Of a DNA stretch of 64,000 nt, positions 52,518-61,050 are shown piece after piece. Origin of the DNA: Bacteroidota bacterium (GTDB lineage: Bacteria > Bacteroidota > Bacteroidia > B-17B0 > Aurantibacillaceae); NCBI GenBank assembly GCA_021155905.1, contig JAJNBG010000015.1:1-64000 (forward strand). Reading direction: 5' to 3'. The position numbers were made by a program, and so were the translations under genes. The notes under the pieces are model-generated. The model was not told the DNA's origin. It searched no databases and saw only the letters and a program-made list of their open reading frames with translations. How positions within the stretch are numbered: the first letter of the stretch is position 1; the number at the start of each line of letters is the position of its first letter.

Positions 52518-53495
52518 ATGAAACAACCACGCGCGCTGTTAATGATATTGTTATTATTGATAGGGTTTTATAGCACCCAATGTCAGAATACAAGCCATCC
52601 CGAAAACATCGCCAAAAAATCAACTATAAAAAAAGATACACCTATGAAATTAAACCCCTTAACTAAAGAAGAGCAGCATGTTATTTTAAACAAAGGTACC
52701 GAACGCCCGTTTACCGGAGAATACACAGATCATTTTGAAAAAGGAACGTACATCTGTAAGCAGTGTAATGCTCCTTTATACACCTCTGACTCGAAATTTC
52801 ACTCCGGTTGCGGCTGGCCAAGTTTTGATGATGAGATAAAGGGCGCTGTAAAAAAGACATTGGATGCGGATGGACAAAGAACAGAGATTACGTGTGCAAA
52901 TTGCGGTGGACATCTGGGACATGTTTTTTACGGAGAAGGATTAACTGATAAGGATACACGTCACTGTGTGAATTCGACGTCGATGCTGTTTATTGAAGGC
53001 AAAGAAAAGAAAGAAACGGCAAAAGCCATATTTGCAGGTGGTTGCTTTTGGGGGGTTGAATATTATTTTCAGCAGGCAAAAGGAGTGTTAAGTACCCAGG
53101 TTGGATATATCGGAGGATTTACGGAAAACCCTACTTATAAAGAAGTGTGTGCCCACAAAACAGGACATATCGAAGCATTGGAGGTGACGTATGATCCAAA
53201 GCAAACTTCGTATGAGGAATTAGCTAAATTATTTTTCGAGATACATGATCCGACGCAGGCAAACGGGCAAGGAAATGATGTTGGCCCACAATACCTCTCT
53301 GTTGTGTTTTATATGGACGACAGCCAAAAAGCCACTACTGAGAAGTTAATCGGAATGCTAAAATTAAAAGGCTATAATGTGGCCACGCAATTAAAGAAAG
53401 CATCTGTTTTCTGGCCGGCTGAAGACTATCACCAACAATATTATGAAAAAGGAGGTGGAACGCCTTATTGCCATAAACGGGTGTCGCGGTTTTAG
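52518..53495 (+). CDS. msrBA: MsrB-MsrA methionine sulfoxide reductase fusion, lipoprotein
   Basis: A 325-residue protein that reduces both diastereomers of methionine sulfoxide. The signal peptide ends in a lipobox-like STQC (about residue 22), so it should act outside the cytoplasm. MsrB comes first (about 40-165), with zinc-binding CKQC and CANC pairs and catalytic RHCVNS. MsrA follows (about 172-325), with GGCFWG (catalytic Cys) and YIGGFTENPTYKEVC. The order B-A is the rarer one; A-B is known from Neisseria PilB-type proteins. The frame is open to the ATG at 52491, which would add nine residues; both starts give a signal peptide. Confidence 0.9.
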   Translation: MKQPRALLMILLLLIGFYSTQCQNTSHPENIAKKSTIKKDTPMKLNPLTKEEQHVILNKGTERPFTGEYTDHFEKGTYICKQCNAPLYTSDSKFHSGCGWPSFDDEIKGAVKKTLDADGQRTEITCANCGGHLGHVFYGEGLTDKDTRHCVNSTSMLFIEGKEKKETAKAIFAGGCFWGVEYYFQQAKGVLSTQVGYIGGFTENPTYKEVCAHKTGHIEALEVTYDPKQTSYEELAKLFFEIHDPTQANGQGNDVGPQYLSVVFYMDDSQKATTEKLIGMLKLKGYNVATQLKKASVFWPAEDYHQQYYEKGGGTPYCHKRVSRF

Positions 53496-53508
53496 TTAGT
53501 CCTTCGTT

Positions 53509-53537
53509 AAAAAGCCTTTCATTTATGGAAGGCTTTT
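53509..53537 (+). terminator. intrinsic terminator after msrBA
   Basis: AAAGCCTTTC (53511-53520) pairs with GGAAGGCTTT (53527-53536) with one G:T pair and a loop ATTTAT, followed by a T-run. Confidence 0.85.
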
Positions 53538-53619
53538 TTATTTGAAGAGTTCCGGATATAAAAGGTGCTTTTTGTATAAATGTGTATATTGTCTCGTTAG
53601 AATTTAGTATGAATTATAC

Positions 53620-53627
53620 TAGTTTTG
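53620..53627 (+). promoter_or_regulatory. candidate -7 element of the histidine kinase-regulator operon
   Basis: TAGTTTTG, exact TAnnTTTG match, 18 nt before the kinase ATG. A TTG at 53589-53591 is too far for a standard -33 element. Confidence 0.45.
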
Positions 53628-53645
53628 CATTTAAACTATTTAAAA

Positions 53646-55622
53646 ATGAACCGTCGATTATTATTATTTTTCATCTGCTTAACCTCCGTTTATGTAGCCG
53701 GGAATGCTCAAAATAAAATGATAGAGATGTTAAAAAGCGATTTAAAATCGGCGAAACATGATACCATTCGATGCAGCGTTCTTGATCAGCTTATTGAAGT
53801 GGCGGATGAAGGCGAGTGGCAAAAGTACAATGAGCAGATGATGCAGATATCCCTGAAGAATATCGGATTGAAACCTCAGGGACGGGAATTGAAAGTTTTT
53901 AGTAAATATTATGCCACCGCACTTCATAATCAGGGAATTATTTTTTCAGAACAATCCGATGATGATAAGGCGGTTGAATTTTTTAACCGGAGTATTGATA
54001 TAAGTAAAAAGTCAGGTAATAAAAATGAAATAGCGATTTCATTACAGGCTATTGCGCAGATTGACATCCGGAGAGGGAACAATACCAAGGCTTTGAATCA
54101 GTTGTACGAATGTCTGAAAATTTTTGAGGAAGTGGGTGATGAAATCGGCATTGCCGATGTTCATTTAAGTATTGGCGATATTTGTTTTTTGCAAAATGAT
54201 TACCATCGGGCGATCGAACATCATAAAAAGAGCCACGCACTTTATATTAAAAATAAATACGAAGTGGCCTTAAGCACCATCAATTTTAAAATCGGGGTGG
54301 ATTATAATGCCTTGAAAGATTATTCAAGGGCGTTGGAATATCTGCAGAAAAGTATTGATTTAATTGAGAGTTCGGATTATGGCGTTAACTCCGTGGCATA
54401 CCTGAATATCGCACAAATCTATATTTATCAATTCAGGTATGATAAGGCCCTGGAGTATGCATTGAAAGGTTTGAAGATTTCGGAAAGTATGCAGAACAAA
54501 GTGGAAATCAATCACGGCCATATTGTACTGAGTAAAATATTCAAATTACAAAAAAAATATGGTCTTTCTGTTTCTCATGCAGAAGAAGCATTAAAAATTG
54601 GACAGGAAACGGAACATCCTGCAGAAATCAGTATGGCCGCAAAACAGTTGTATGACATATACACTGAAACAAAAGAACCGGAAAAGGCTAACCGGTTTCA
54701 CCAGCTGTATATTGAAACAAAAGCCATACTCGATAACCAGGAATCCAAGAATGCATTACTGGAACAGAAACTGAAATATGAATATGAGAAAAAAGAACTC
54801 ATCAATAAAGCCGAAAGTGAGAAGAAACTGGTTGAATTAGCTTCGGAAAATCAAAAACGAAATTTATTGAAAAATATCTGGCTGATTGTATTTGGTTCTG
54901 TTTTGGTTTTAGTAAGTGTCAGTGTTTTTTTTGTTTACAGAAATTTTAAACAAAAAAGCGTTATTACCAATCAGAAAAACAATTTACTCAAACAAAAACT
55001 CCTGGTTTCGCAAATGAACCCTCATTTTATATTCAACTCTCTCAATGCCATTCAGAATTACATATTTAAGCAGGACAGTCTCAAAGCCGGTAATTACCTG
55101 ACGCAGTTTTCTGAACTGATCAGGATGATTCTTGATTTCTCAAGAAAGGATTATATTTCTGTGGAATCTGAAGTAAAGCTTTTAAATACTTACCTGGAAC
55201 TACAGAAACTGAGGTTTGAGAGTAAGTTTGATTATCAGATCAGTGTGGACGAAAAAATAGACAGAGAAACTGTGCATATTCCACCGATGTTGGCACAGCC
55301 GTTTATTGAAAACGCGATCGAGCACGGAATTTTTTACAAAAAAGAAAAAGGCCGTGTTGATGTACGACTATATTATGAAAGAAGTTTGTTGGTGTACGAG
55401 ATCGAAGATGATGGAGTAGGTATGGAGGAAGCGATGAAGCTTAAGAATAAATTGAAATCGTCCTATGAATCATTGGCGACAATTATCACTAAGGAACGAA
55501 TGGATACATTGAATGAGCAATCCAAAAGTGATATAGAAATAGAGATTATTGATAAGAAAAACAATACTGCCGGAGATTCGGGAGTAAAAGTTAAATTTGT
55601 AGTTCCATTTAAAGAAATATAG
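53646..55622 (+). CDS. TPR sensor histidine kinase, LytS type
   Basis: A 658-residue membrane kinase: signal peptide (about 1-21), TPR repeats (about 70-360), a membrane helix (about 417-437), a coiled coil, then a His_kinase domain with QMNPHFIFNSLNAIQNYI (phospho-acceptor His) and an ATP-binding region with PPMLAQPFIENAIEHGI and EDDGVGM. It has the same signal-TPR-helix-coil plan as the two SpoIIE proteins, with a different output. The response-regulator gene begins 2 bp after its stop, so the two form a two-component system. The frame opens at a TTG at 53625; the ATG at 53646 is the likely start. Confidence 0.92.
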   Translation: MNRRLLLFFICLTSVYVAGNAQNKMIEMLKSDLKSAKHDTIRCSVLDQLIEVADEGEWQKYNEQMMQISLKNIGLKPQGRELKVFSKYYATALHNQGIIFSEQSDDDKAVEFFNRSIDISKKSGNKNEIAISLQAIAQIDIRRGNNTKALNQLYECLKIFEEVGDEIGIADVHLSIGDICFLQNDYHRAIEHHKKSHALYIKNKYEVALSTINFKIGVDYNALKDYSRALEYLQKSIDLIESSDYGVNSVAYLNIAQIYIYQFRYDKALEYALKGLKISESMQNKVEINHGHIVLSKIFKLQKKYGLSVSHAEEALKIGQETEHPAEISMAAKQLYDIYTETKEPEKANRFHQLYIETKAILDNQESKNALLEQKLKYEYEKKELINKAESEKKLVELASENQKRNLLKNIWLIVFGSVLVLVSVSVFFVYRNFKQKSVITNQKNNLLKQKLLVSQMNPHFIFNSLNAIQNYIFKQDSLKAGNYLTQFSELIRMILDFSRKDYISVESEVKLLNTYLELQKLRFESKFDYQISVDEKIDRETVHIPPMLAQPFIENAIEHGIFYKKEKGRVDVRLYYERSLLVYEIEDDGVGMEEAMKLKNKLKSSYESLATIITKERMDTLNEQSKSDIEIEIIDKKNNTAGDSGVKVKFVVPFKEI

Positions 55623-55624
55623 GC

Positions 55625-56371
55625 ATGATTAAAGCAATAATTGTAGATGACGAAACTAATAACCAGGAATTAATTTCCAATTTGCTGAAGTCTTATGCTG
55701 ATAACATACAGGTGGTTGGTTTAGCCAACTCTGTAGAAACGGCTTATAATGCGATCATGGAACATCATCCTGACCTTATATTTTTGGATATTCAGATGCC
55801 CGACGGAACCGGATTTGATCTTTTGAAGAAGTTTGACAAAATTAATTTCAAAATAATTTTTGTCACCGCACACCAGGAATTTGCCATAGAAGCTTTCAAA
55901 TATAGTGCGCTGGATTATTTATTAAAGCCTTTATCACCCACCAATTTAATTGAGGCCGTTAAAAAAGTTGAAGAATCGATGAGTAGTGAGGATTTAAATT
56001 TGAAATTAAAAATCCTGTTAAGTAATATGGCGGAGCCTATCAAGAATAAGAAAAAGATAGTGCTCAAAACCATGGAACGGATTTACTCTGTAGATATTGA
56101 TGATATTATTCGCTTAGAATCTGATGGAGGATACACTAAGGTGTACCTCGTGGATGGCAAGCGTATTATGGTTTCCAGGACAATGAAAGAATTTGATGAT
56201 TTACTGATTGATGTCGGTTTTTTGCGTGTTCATCATTCGCATTTGGTGAACATGAATCATTTGTTTTGTTTTGAAAAATCGGAAGGACATTTGGTTATGA
56301 AAGATGAATCCATTGTGCCGGTTTCGAACCGGAAAAAAGACCAGTTGCTTGAGCTTCTGAATATGCTTTAA
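55625..56371 (+). CDS. LytTR-family response regulator
   Basis: A 248-residue regulator with a receiver domain (about 1-120; phospho-acceptor Asp55 in LIFLDIQMPDG, Thr/Lys in VTAHQE and LLKPLSP) and a C-terminal LytTR DNA-binding domain (about 140-245; LVDGKRIMVSRTMKEFDDLL then FLRVHHSHLVNMNHLFCFEK). It is the cognate partner of the LytS-type kinase that ends 2 bp upstream. Targets are unknown. The next gene, a universal stress protein, has its own candidate promoter about 200 bp on. Confidence 0.95.
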   Translation: MIKAIIVDDETNNQELISNLLKSYADNIQVVGLANSVETAYNAIMEHHPDLIFLDIQMPDGTGFDLLKKFDKINFKIIFVTAHQEFAIEAFKYSALDYLLKPLSPTNLIEAVKKVEESMSSEDLNLKLKILLSNMAEPIKNKKKIVLKTMERIYSVDIDDIIRLESDGGYTKVYLVDGKRIMVSRTMKEFDDLLIDVGFLRVHHSHLVNMNHLFCFEKSEGHLVMKDESIVPVSNRKKDQLLELLNML

Positions 56372-56547
56372 TTTTTTTGTTTCGCTATTCCTGTTTGCCA
56401 TTGAGTTCGATTCAATGAGCTCGGGTATAATACCCCGGAAGTAATCGACTTGCATAAAAGCAAGATTATTGAGAACAAGTTTCGCATTTCTGATAGATAT
56501 CATGATAATGCATGTAATTATGAAACATAAAATGCTTCGCTTTTAAC

Positions 56548-56555
56548 TAGCTTTG
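56548..56555 (+). promoter_or_regulatory. candidate -7 element of Usp gene 1
   Basis: TAGCTTTG, exact TAnnTTTG match, 15 nt before the Usp ATG. The identical box occurs at 60721-60728 before the Lys-rich peptide gene. Confidence 0.45.
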
Positions 56556-56570
56556 TTTAAAACAAATATC

Positions 56571-57398
56571 ATGAATACAATCCTGGTACCGGTTGATTTT
56601 TCTGAAACATCAGATAACGCCTTATCCTATGCCGTTCATCTTGCAAATTATTTGTCTGCAAGTATTGTTTTGCTTCATGTAAATTCCATCCCGGTTTATA
56701 ATAACGAGAATGATGTACTAATTTATACCATGCATGACAGTAAGGTAAATAGTCAGAAACTTTTAAAGGAAAAGGCAGAGAAGTTGAAAATCACAAACCA
56801 GCTTATGGGCAACGTTGAATGTTTTGTGGAGATTGGTGATCTCGAAACCAGCATTTCTGATTATATCATCAGTAAAAATATTAATCTCATTGTCATGGGA
56901 ATTACGGACCATTCAAAAATAGGCCAACTGATACTTGGAAGTAATGCCATTGATATAGCAAGGGAAAGCAGTGTTCCTGTATTTATTGTTCCTACCCATT
57001 GCCGCTATAAAAAAATAAATAATATAGCCTATGCGAGCGAATATGATGTTCATATTACTGAACAGACCGGTTTGATTCAGATCAAATATATTGCTTCATT
57101 ATTTGGTGCAAATTTGAGCGTGCTCCATGTGATCCCTGACGATCACATGCTCAACGAGGTCGAGTCAGAAACGGATTTGTTTGTTGAACAAAAACTGGAG
57201 CATACTGAGCACAAGACATTTATCCTTTCTGAAACTAAGGTGGCTACCGCGTTGCTGGATTTTATAAAAGTTCACGATGTGGATGTGATTGTTTTGGAGC
57301 AAAAGACCCACTCCTTTTTACATAATTTGCTTTATGCAAGTACGACTAAGGATGTTGCCTTTAACAGTCCGGTACCTGTTCTTACGATACATAGTTAA
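56571..57398 (+). CDS. tandem-domain universal stress protein
   Basis: A 275-residue protein made of two UspA-like domains (about 1-145 and 150-275). The first has ILVPVDFSETSDNALSYAVH, typical of the family, and IVMGITDHSKIGQLILGSNA, an ATP-loop-like G-x-x-G-x(9)-G segment. The second is more divergent and lacks that loop (NLLYASTTKDVAFNS). UspA proteins support survival under starvation, oxidative or envelope stress. The frame is open to 56553, but the ATG at 56571 is the family start. It leads the stress-type island and is followed after 28 bp by the TerB-like gene. Confidence 0.88.
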   Translation: MNTILVPVDFSETSDNALSYAVHLANYLSASIVLLHVNSIPVYNNENDVLIYTMHDSKVNSQKLLKEKAEKLKITNQLMGNVECFVEIGDLETSISDYIISKNINLIVMGITDHSKIGQLILGSNAIDIARESSVPVFIVPTHCRYKKINNIAYASEYDVHITEQTGLIQIKYIASLFGANLSVLHVIPDDHMLNEVESETDLFVEQKLEHTEHKTFILSETKVATALLDFIKVHDVDVIVLEQKTHSFLHNLLYASTTKDVAFNSPVPVLTIHS

Positions 57399-57426
57399 TT
57401 TAAATAACCTTTTAAAACTAGAAAAA

Positions 57427-57825
57427 ATGGATTCGATAGAAAATTTACATTATGCGATTGGTCAGTTGGCTTTCGCAGTAGCATATGCCGATGGTAAACT
57501 CCAGAAGGAAGAACATGAATGTTTTCAAAACATTGTAATCCAGGAATTAAAGAGCAATGATCATAGTTTTGATGTAGCTGACATTGTCTTCCAAATCCTT
57601 GAAAAAGATAAAATAGATGCTGATACAGTTTATGACTGGGCCATGAACCAAATAAAAACGAACAGCCACTATTTAAGTCCTGAATTGAAAAATAAGTTTA
57701 TTTCAGTTATGGATAAGGTCTCAAAGGCATATCCTCCCGTAACCAAAGAGGAATCTAATATTATTAATCGGTTTAAGAAGGATATCGAAAAGATGCATGG
57801 TGATCCTGTGTATTATGATAAATAG
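57427..57825 (+). CDS. TerB-like protein
   Basis: A 132-residue all-helical protein with the TerB-like pattern IGQLAFAVAYADGKLQKEEH, in which ADGxxxxEE is the metal- or partner-binding loop of TerB proteins, followed by further helices (DTVYDWAMNQIKTNSHYLSP). TerB domains occur in tellurite-resistance and stress systems at the membrane. The frame is open upstream to 57289, overlapping the Usp gene, but the ATG at 57427 after an A-rich run is the clear start. It is 28 bp from the Usp gene and likely in the same operon. Confidence 0.72.
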   Translation: MDSIENLHYAIGQLAFAVAYADGKLQKEEHECFQNIVIQELKSNDHSFDVADIVFQILEKDKIDADTVYDWAMNQIKTNSHYLSPELKNKFISVMDKVSKAYPPVTKEESNIINRFKKDIEKMHGDPVYYDK

Positions 57826-57962
57826 AGATTAACATCTTTGATTCTGCCGTATTAATCATGATATAAACCTGTAATACTTATAAATAAATGCTGTTTGACT
57901 AGCTGTCTTTCCAGTGTATATTTATATACAACCGTCAGGTGCTAATATTAATTTTTTTGAAC

Positions 57963-58262
57963 ATGAGTAATTTTAACGCAATCATAAATTCCAACAAACC
58001 AGTTCTGGTTGATTTTTTTGCTGAATGGTGTGGCCCATGTAAAACCATGTCCCCTATTCTTAAAGAAGTGAAAACTCAGTTGGGTGACAAGTCCACTATT
58101 ATAAAAGTAGACATTGACAAGAATCCGCAGGCAGCCGGTGTTTACCAGGTACGAAGCGTGCCAACTCTGATGATTTTTAAGAATGGAAAAGCAGTCTGGA
58201 AGCAATCCGGAGTGGTTCCCGCCAATGAATTGATCAGACTTTTTAATCAGTTTCAGGAATAG
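57963..58262 (+). CDS. trxA: thioredoxin
   Basis: A 99-residue thioredoxin with the redox-active WCGPC (Cys23 and Cys26), the buried Asp in VLVDFFAEWCG, and the cis-Pro loop in VRSVPTLMIFKNGKAV. It reduces protein disulfides in the cytoplasm; no signal peptide is present. The frame is open to 57939, but the ATG at 57963 (MSNFNAIINSNKPVL) is the usual start. It lies in the stress-type island between the TerB-like gene and the second Usp gene, which is convergent. Confidence 0.94.
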   Translation: MSNFNAIINSNKPVLVDFFAEWCGPCKTMSPILKEVKTQLGDKSTIIKVDIDKNPQAAGVYQVRSVPTLMIFKNGKAVWKQSGVVPANELIRLFNQFQE

Positions 58263-58351
58263 GGTTTATCAATTCGGGCTGTCGCCTCTGCCTATAAATT
58301 TATTAGTATGGAGTAGTAGCCAATTCAATCTAGCAGTTTAAAGAATGCCTC

Positions 58352-59140
58352 TCATTTGTGAACGGAGATCACCGGGATATTGGAAGTAAGTATCATTTTC
58401 TTAGAATGACTATCGACGAATAAACTGTAAAACGCGCCATAATTATTACTGATCAGCATAATCAGGTCAGCTTTCGTTTTCTTTGCGTATGAACTTAATC
58501 CGGTCTTAAAATCCGCTGATTTGATATTTGTGACATTGATTTGCCGGTTGTGTGTTTGCCTGATATTTAATTCGTCTTCGGTGATAACATGCACAAATTC
58601 AGCTTCCATTTTAAGTAAATCAATAATCGCATGAATGCGTTTCGATAATCCCGCTTTAAGATTTTCTTTATTGTCGATCGCGATGATCATTTTTTTCAAA
58701 CTATGGTTTTTGTATTTCTCTGAAACGGTTATCACCGGACAATCTATTCTTCCTGTCAAATCCAGGCTTGTCGTTTTGTTAATGAATGATTCGATCTTTG
58801 TTTTCGTCTCTAACCCTAAAACGACCAGGTTAATTTTTTTATTTTTAGCCAGTTTTTTCACTCTTTCTTTAATGCCCTCATACGTGATTTCCATGTCAAA
58901 TTTTACCGAGCTGTTTTTTTTAGATAAACCGGCTAATAAGGTTTTCATTTCCTTTTCGGCGTCGTTCTTTGCCTTGTTGTTATCCATGAAGACCAAGCCG
59001 GAGGTGGTATGAATCACGGGTGCGGTTAAGGCATGAAACAGCAGAATTTTAGAACCGGATTGTTTAGCCAGTTTAATGGCATAATTAATCGTGTTCTCAG
59101 AGGATTTTGTGAAGTCAACTCCAACTAAGATAGTTTTCAT
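58352..59140 (-). CDS. tandem-domain universal stress protein, second copy
   Basis: A 262-residue protein with two UspA-like halves (about 1-140 and 145-262). The first starts MKTILVGVDFTKSSENTINY and includes INLVVLGLETKTK; the second starts KKMIIAIDNKENLKAGLSKR. The ATP-loop Gly pattern is only partly kept, so nucleotide binding is doubtful. It differs from the Usp at 56571 enough to be an old paralogue. It is transcribed convergently to the thioredoxin gene and divergently from the DUF7793-like gene. Confidence 0.86.
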   Translation of the reverse strand: MKTILVGVDFTKSSENTINYAIKLAKQSGSKILLFHALTAPVIHTTSGLVFMDNNKAKNDAEKEMKTLLAGLSKKNSSVKFDMEITYEGIKERVKKLAKNKKINLVVLGLETKTKIESFINKTTSLDLTGRIDCPVITVSEKYKNHSLKKMIIAIDNKENLKAGLSKRIHAIIDLLKMEAEFVHVITEDELNIRQTHNRQINVTNIKSADFKTGLSSYAKKTKADLIMLISNNYGAFYSLFVDSHSKKMILTSNIPVISVHK

Positions 59141-59479
59141 AGTGTTTGTTTTTATGAATGATAAGGCATTGAAAGTTCTTGATTGAGTGCAGATGTATTC
59201 TAAACAAAGTTAAGTACTAATTCTAATGCAGGTATGATTATAATCATGCAAAAATCCAACATTATTTTATGGTTTTATAATTTTTGGATTTTGAGTGCGC
59301 ACATTGATGCAACATTTCATCTTATAATTTATAACAGTAGCTTTAAAATTACTCATATGGATCCAGGCTAATTGATAAAAATGCGCAAAAATTTTTTGGG
59401 CCGTTAAGGGATAATGTATATAAAAATATGTATCATTTTAAAGGGCAACGAAAGAACATTATCATTATATTTATATTCT
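59141..59479. other. divergent intergenic region with a 14-bp palindrome
   Basis: About 340 bp between the divergent Usp and DUF7793-like genes. It holds a perfect palindrome ATGATTATAATCAT (59234-59247), a possible regulator site. No open frame or RNA gene is convincing. Confidence 0.45.
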
Positions 59480-59881
59480 ATGCAGATTCCTGGTACAGCC
59501 ATAGAACTTAGAGCATACTACACCTGGATGGGTGATGATGGTATTGGAAGAACATGCGTTAAACCAAATGTTGACATTACCCTGGAAGATGCGATCAGTA
59601 ATACGCGGGCGGTGACGGCTCTATATGTGGATAGAAAATTCCCTTTGCTCATCGATTCCAGATCAGTGAAGTCAATGAGCTATGAGGCCAGGCATCATTT
59701 TGCCGTTCGTGACCGTGAAACCAAAGCCAATGCATTTGGTATCATCATCGGTTCGAGCATTAGCAGGGTATTGGGAAATTTTTATTTAGGAATAAATAAG
59801 CCTTCAGTTCCAACAAGGCTTTTTGATAAAGAAACAGAAGCCATTCAATGGCTAAAGCAGTTTGTAAAAAATGGAAATTGA
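59480..59881 (+). CDS. DUF7793-like (STAS/SpoIIAA-like) protein
   Basis: A 133-residue protein starting [20 protein letters not shown], with a central beta-strand ([20 protein letters not shown]) and a C-terminal helix ([19 protein letters not shown]). The layout resembles SpoIIAA-like/STAS-like folds found in front of kinases in Bacteroidota, including the family I recall as DUF7793. It may sense a state or bind the following kinase. It overlaps the kinase gene by 11 bp, so they are translationally coupled. The frame is open to 59414; the ATG at 59480 is the family-like start. Confidence 0.65.
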   Translation: MQIPGTAIELRAYYTWMGDDGIGRTCVKPNVDITLEDAISNTRAVTALYVDRKFPLLIDSRSVKSMSYEARHHFAVRDRETKANAFGIIIGSSISRVLGNFYLGINKPSVPTRLFDKETEAIQWLKQFVKNGN

Positions 59882-60662
59882 TTTTAGTAGAATATCCCTT
59901 TCGGATAACACCCGGGCAAATGAAATCCTGGAGGTGATCCTCTCTTTTGCGCGGCAGGATTTCGATAAAAAGGTCAAGATTATTGGTGATGACAATTTGT
60001 TGGATGGAATTGGTTCCGGCGTAAATATGTTAGGAGAGGAGCTTCAGCACTCCACGATTTCCTTAAAGGAAAAAGAGCAATTGTTGAAGGAAATTCATCA
60101 CCGCGTTAAGAATAACATGCAAATCATCTCGAGTCTTTTGAGTTTGCAATCGGATGGCGTTGAAGATGAGAAAGTTTTAAGTTTATTACGGGAGAGCAGA
60201 AATAGGATTAATTCCATGGCATTAGTGCATGAGATGCTTTATAAATCTCATAATCTAAGCCAGATTGCGTTGAAAGAGTACATCGAAAGCTTAAGTGTGA
60301 CTGTCCGTAGATCGTATGCCTTACCTGATTCAGTAATAGAATTTTGCTATGATATCGGAGACGATATTTACTTTGACATTGATAAAATGATTCCGATTGG
60401 ATTGATTTTAAATGAGGCAATCAGTAATTCGCTTAAATATGCATTCCCCGATAAAAAAGGATGCATTAATATTTCGCTGGAAAGTAAAGAAACTAAATAT
60501 ACCCTGATCATTAGTGACAATGGCACGGGTCTAAGAGAAGATTTTGATGTGGAACTGCATTCTCATTTAGGAATACAGCTCATACATATGCTCACAGAGC
60601 AATTAGATGGTAAGGTCACGCTTGAAAGTAAGGCCGGTGTTAATTACTCTATTTGTTTTTAA
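59871..60662 (+). CDS. HisKA_2-type histidine kinase
   Basis: A 263-residue soluble kinase. A short N-terminal region is followed by the HisKA_2 dimerisation motif [20 protein letters not shown] (74-93, phospho-acceptor His in HHRVKNN) and an ATP-binding domain with the N-box [12 protein letters not shown] and the G-box DNGTGL. There is no membrane helix or PAS domain, so the upstream DUF7793-like protein may be the input. The cognate receiver is not adjacent. It overlaps the preceding gene by 11 bp. The C-terminus is short, ending soon after the last ATP-domain strand. Confidence 0.88.
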   Translation: MEIDFSRISLSDNTRANEILEVILSFARQDFDKKVKIIGDDNLLDGIGSGVNMLGEELQHSTISLKEKEQLLKEIHHRVKNNMQIISSLLSLQSDGVEDEKVLSLLRESRNRINSMALVHEMLYKSHNLSQIALKEYIESLSVTVRRSYALPDSVIEFCYDIGDDIYFDIDKMIPIGLILNEAISNSLKYAFPDKKGCINISLESKETKYTLIISDNGTGLREDFDVELHSHLGIQLIHMLTEQLDGKVTLESKAGVNYSICF

Positions 60663-60720
60663 TTTTGTTTTATTTTCTGTAGAACTTGAAATAATCCCTG
60701 TAATAGGTGTAAGGGCTTTT

Positions 60721-60728
60721 TAGCTTTG
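60721..60728 (+). promoter_or_regulatory. candidate -7 element of Lys-rich peptide gene
   Basis: TAGCTTTG, exact TAnnTTTG match, 32 nt before the ATG at 60761. Identical to the box in front of the Usp gene at 56571. Confidence 0.45.
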
Positions 60729-60760
60729 ACTTATAATTTCGTTTAATAAATCAAATAGAA

Positions 60761-60958
60761 ATGGCGACAAAGATTTCGGGTGCAGCCAAGAAAAAGAAAA
60801 CGGAAGCCCTTCTGAAAAAGGAAATTTCTTTCCTTGAAAAAAACATGGCGGATTATAAAGCCGAGCGTAAAACAAGCTGGAAATTATTTAAGAGTAAAAT
60901 GCAAGGTGATATTGAAAAGATTAAAAAATCCATCGATGAACTGACAAATCCCGGTTGA
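60761..60958 (+). CDS. small Lys-rich helical protein
   Basis: A 65-residue protein with about 30 percent Lys, starting MATKISGAAKKKKTEALLKK and continuing as a predicted long helix (SFLEKNMADYKAERKTSWKL, then KIKKSIDELTNPG). The composition and helix suggest a nucleic-acid- or membrane-associated peptide, somewhat like histone-H1-type or coiled-coil small proteins. No family is recognised. It has its own candidate promoter and a strong terminator, so it is probably a real, separately expressed gene in the stress-type island. Confidence 0.68.
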   Translation: MATKISGAAKKKKTEALLKKEISFLEKNMADYKAERKTSWKLFKSKMQGDIEKIKKSIDELTNPG

Positions 60959-60972
60959 AAATGTGACAATAA

Positions 60973-61015
60973 ATTAAAAGGAAAGGGGATGAATTTCACC
61001 CCCTTTCCTTTTAAT
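60973..61015. terminator. strong bidirectional terminator
   Basis: A 16-bp stem ATTAAAAGGAAAGGGG (60973-60988) with CCCCTTTCCTTTTAAT (61000-61015) around an 11-base loop. It stands between the convergent Lys-rich peptide and ferritin-like genes. Confidence 0.85.
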
Positions 61016-61050
61016 ATTAAAATTATCGGAATCTTTCCTTTTAATTTAGA

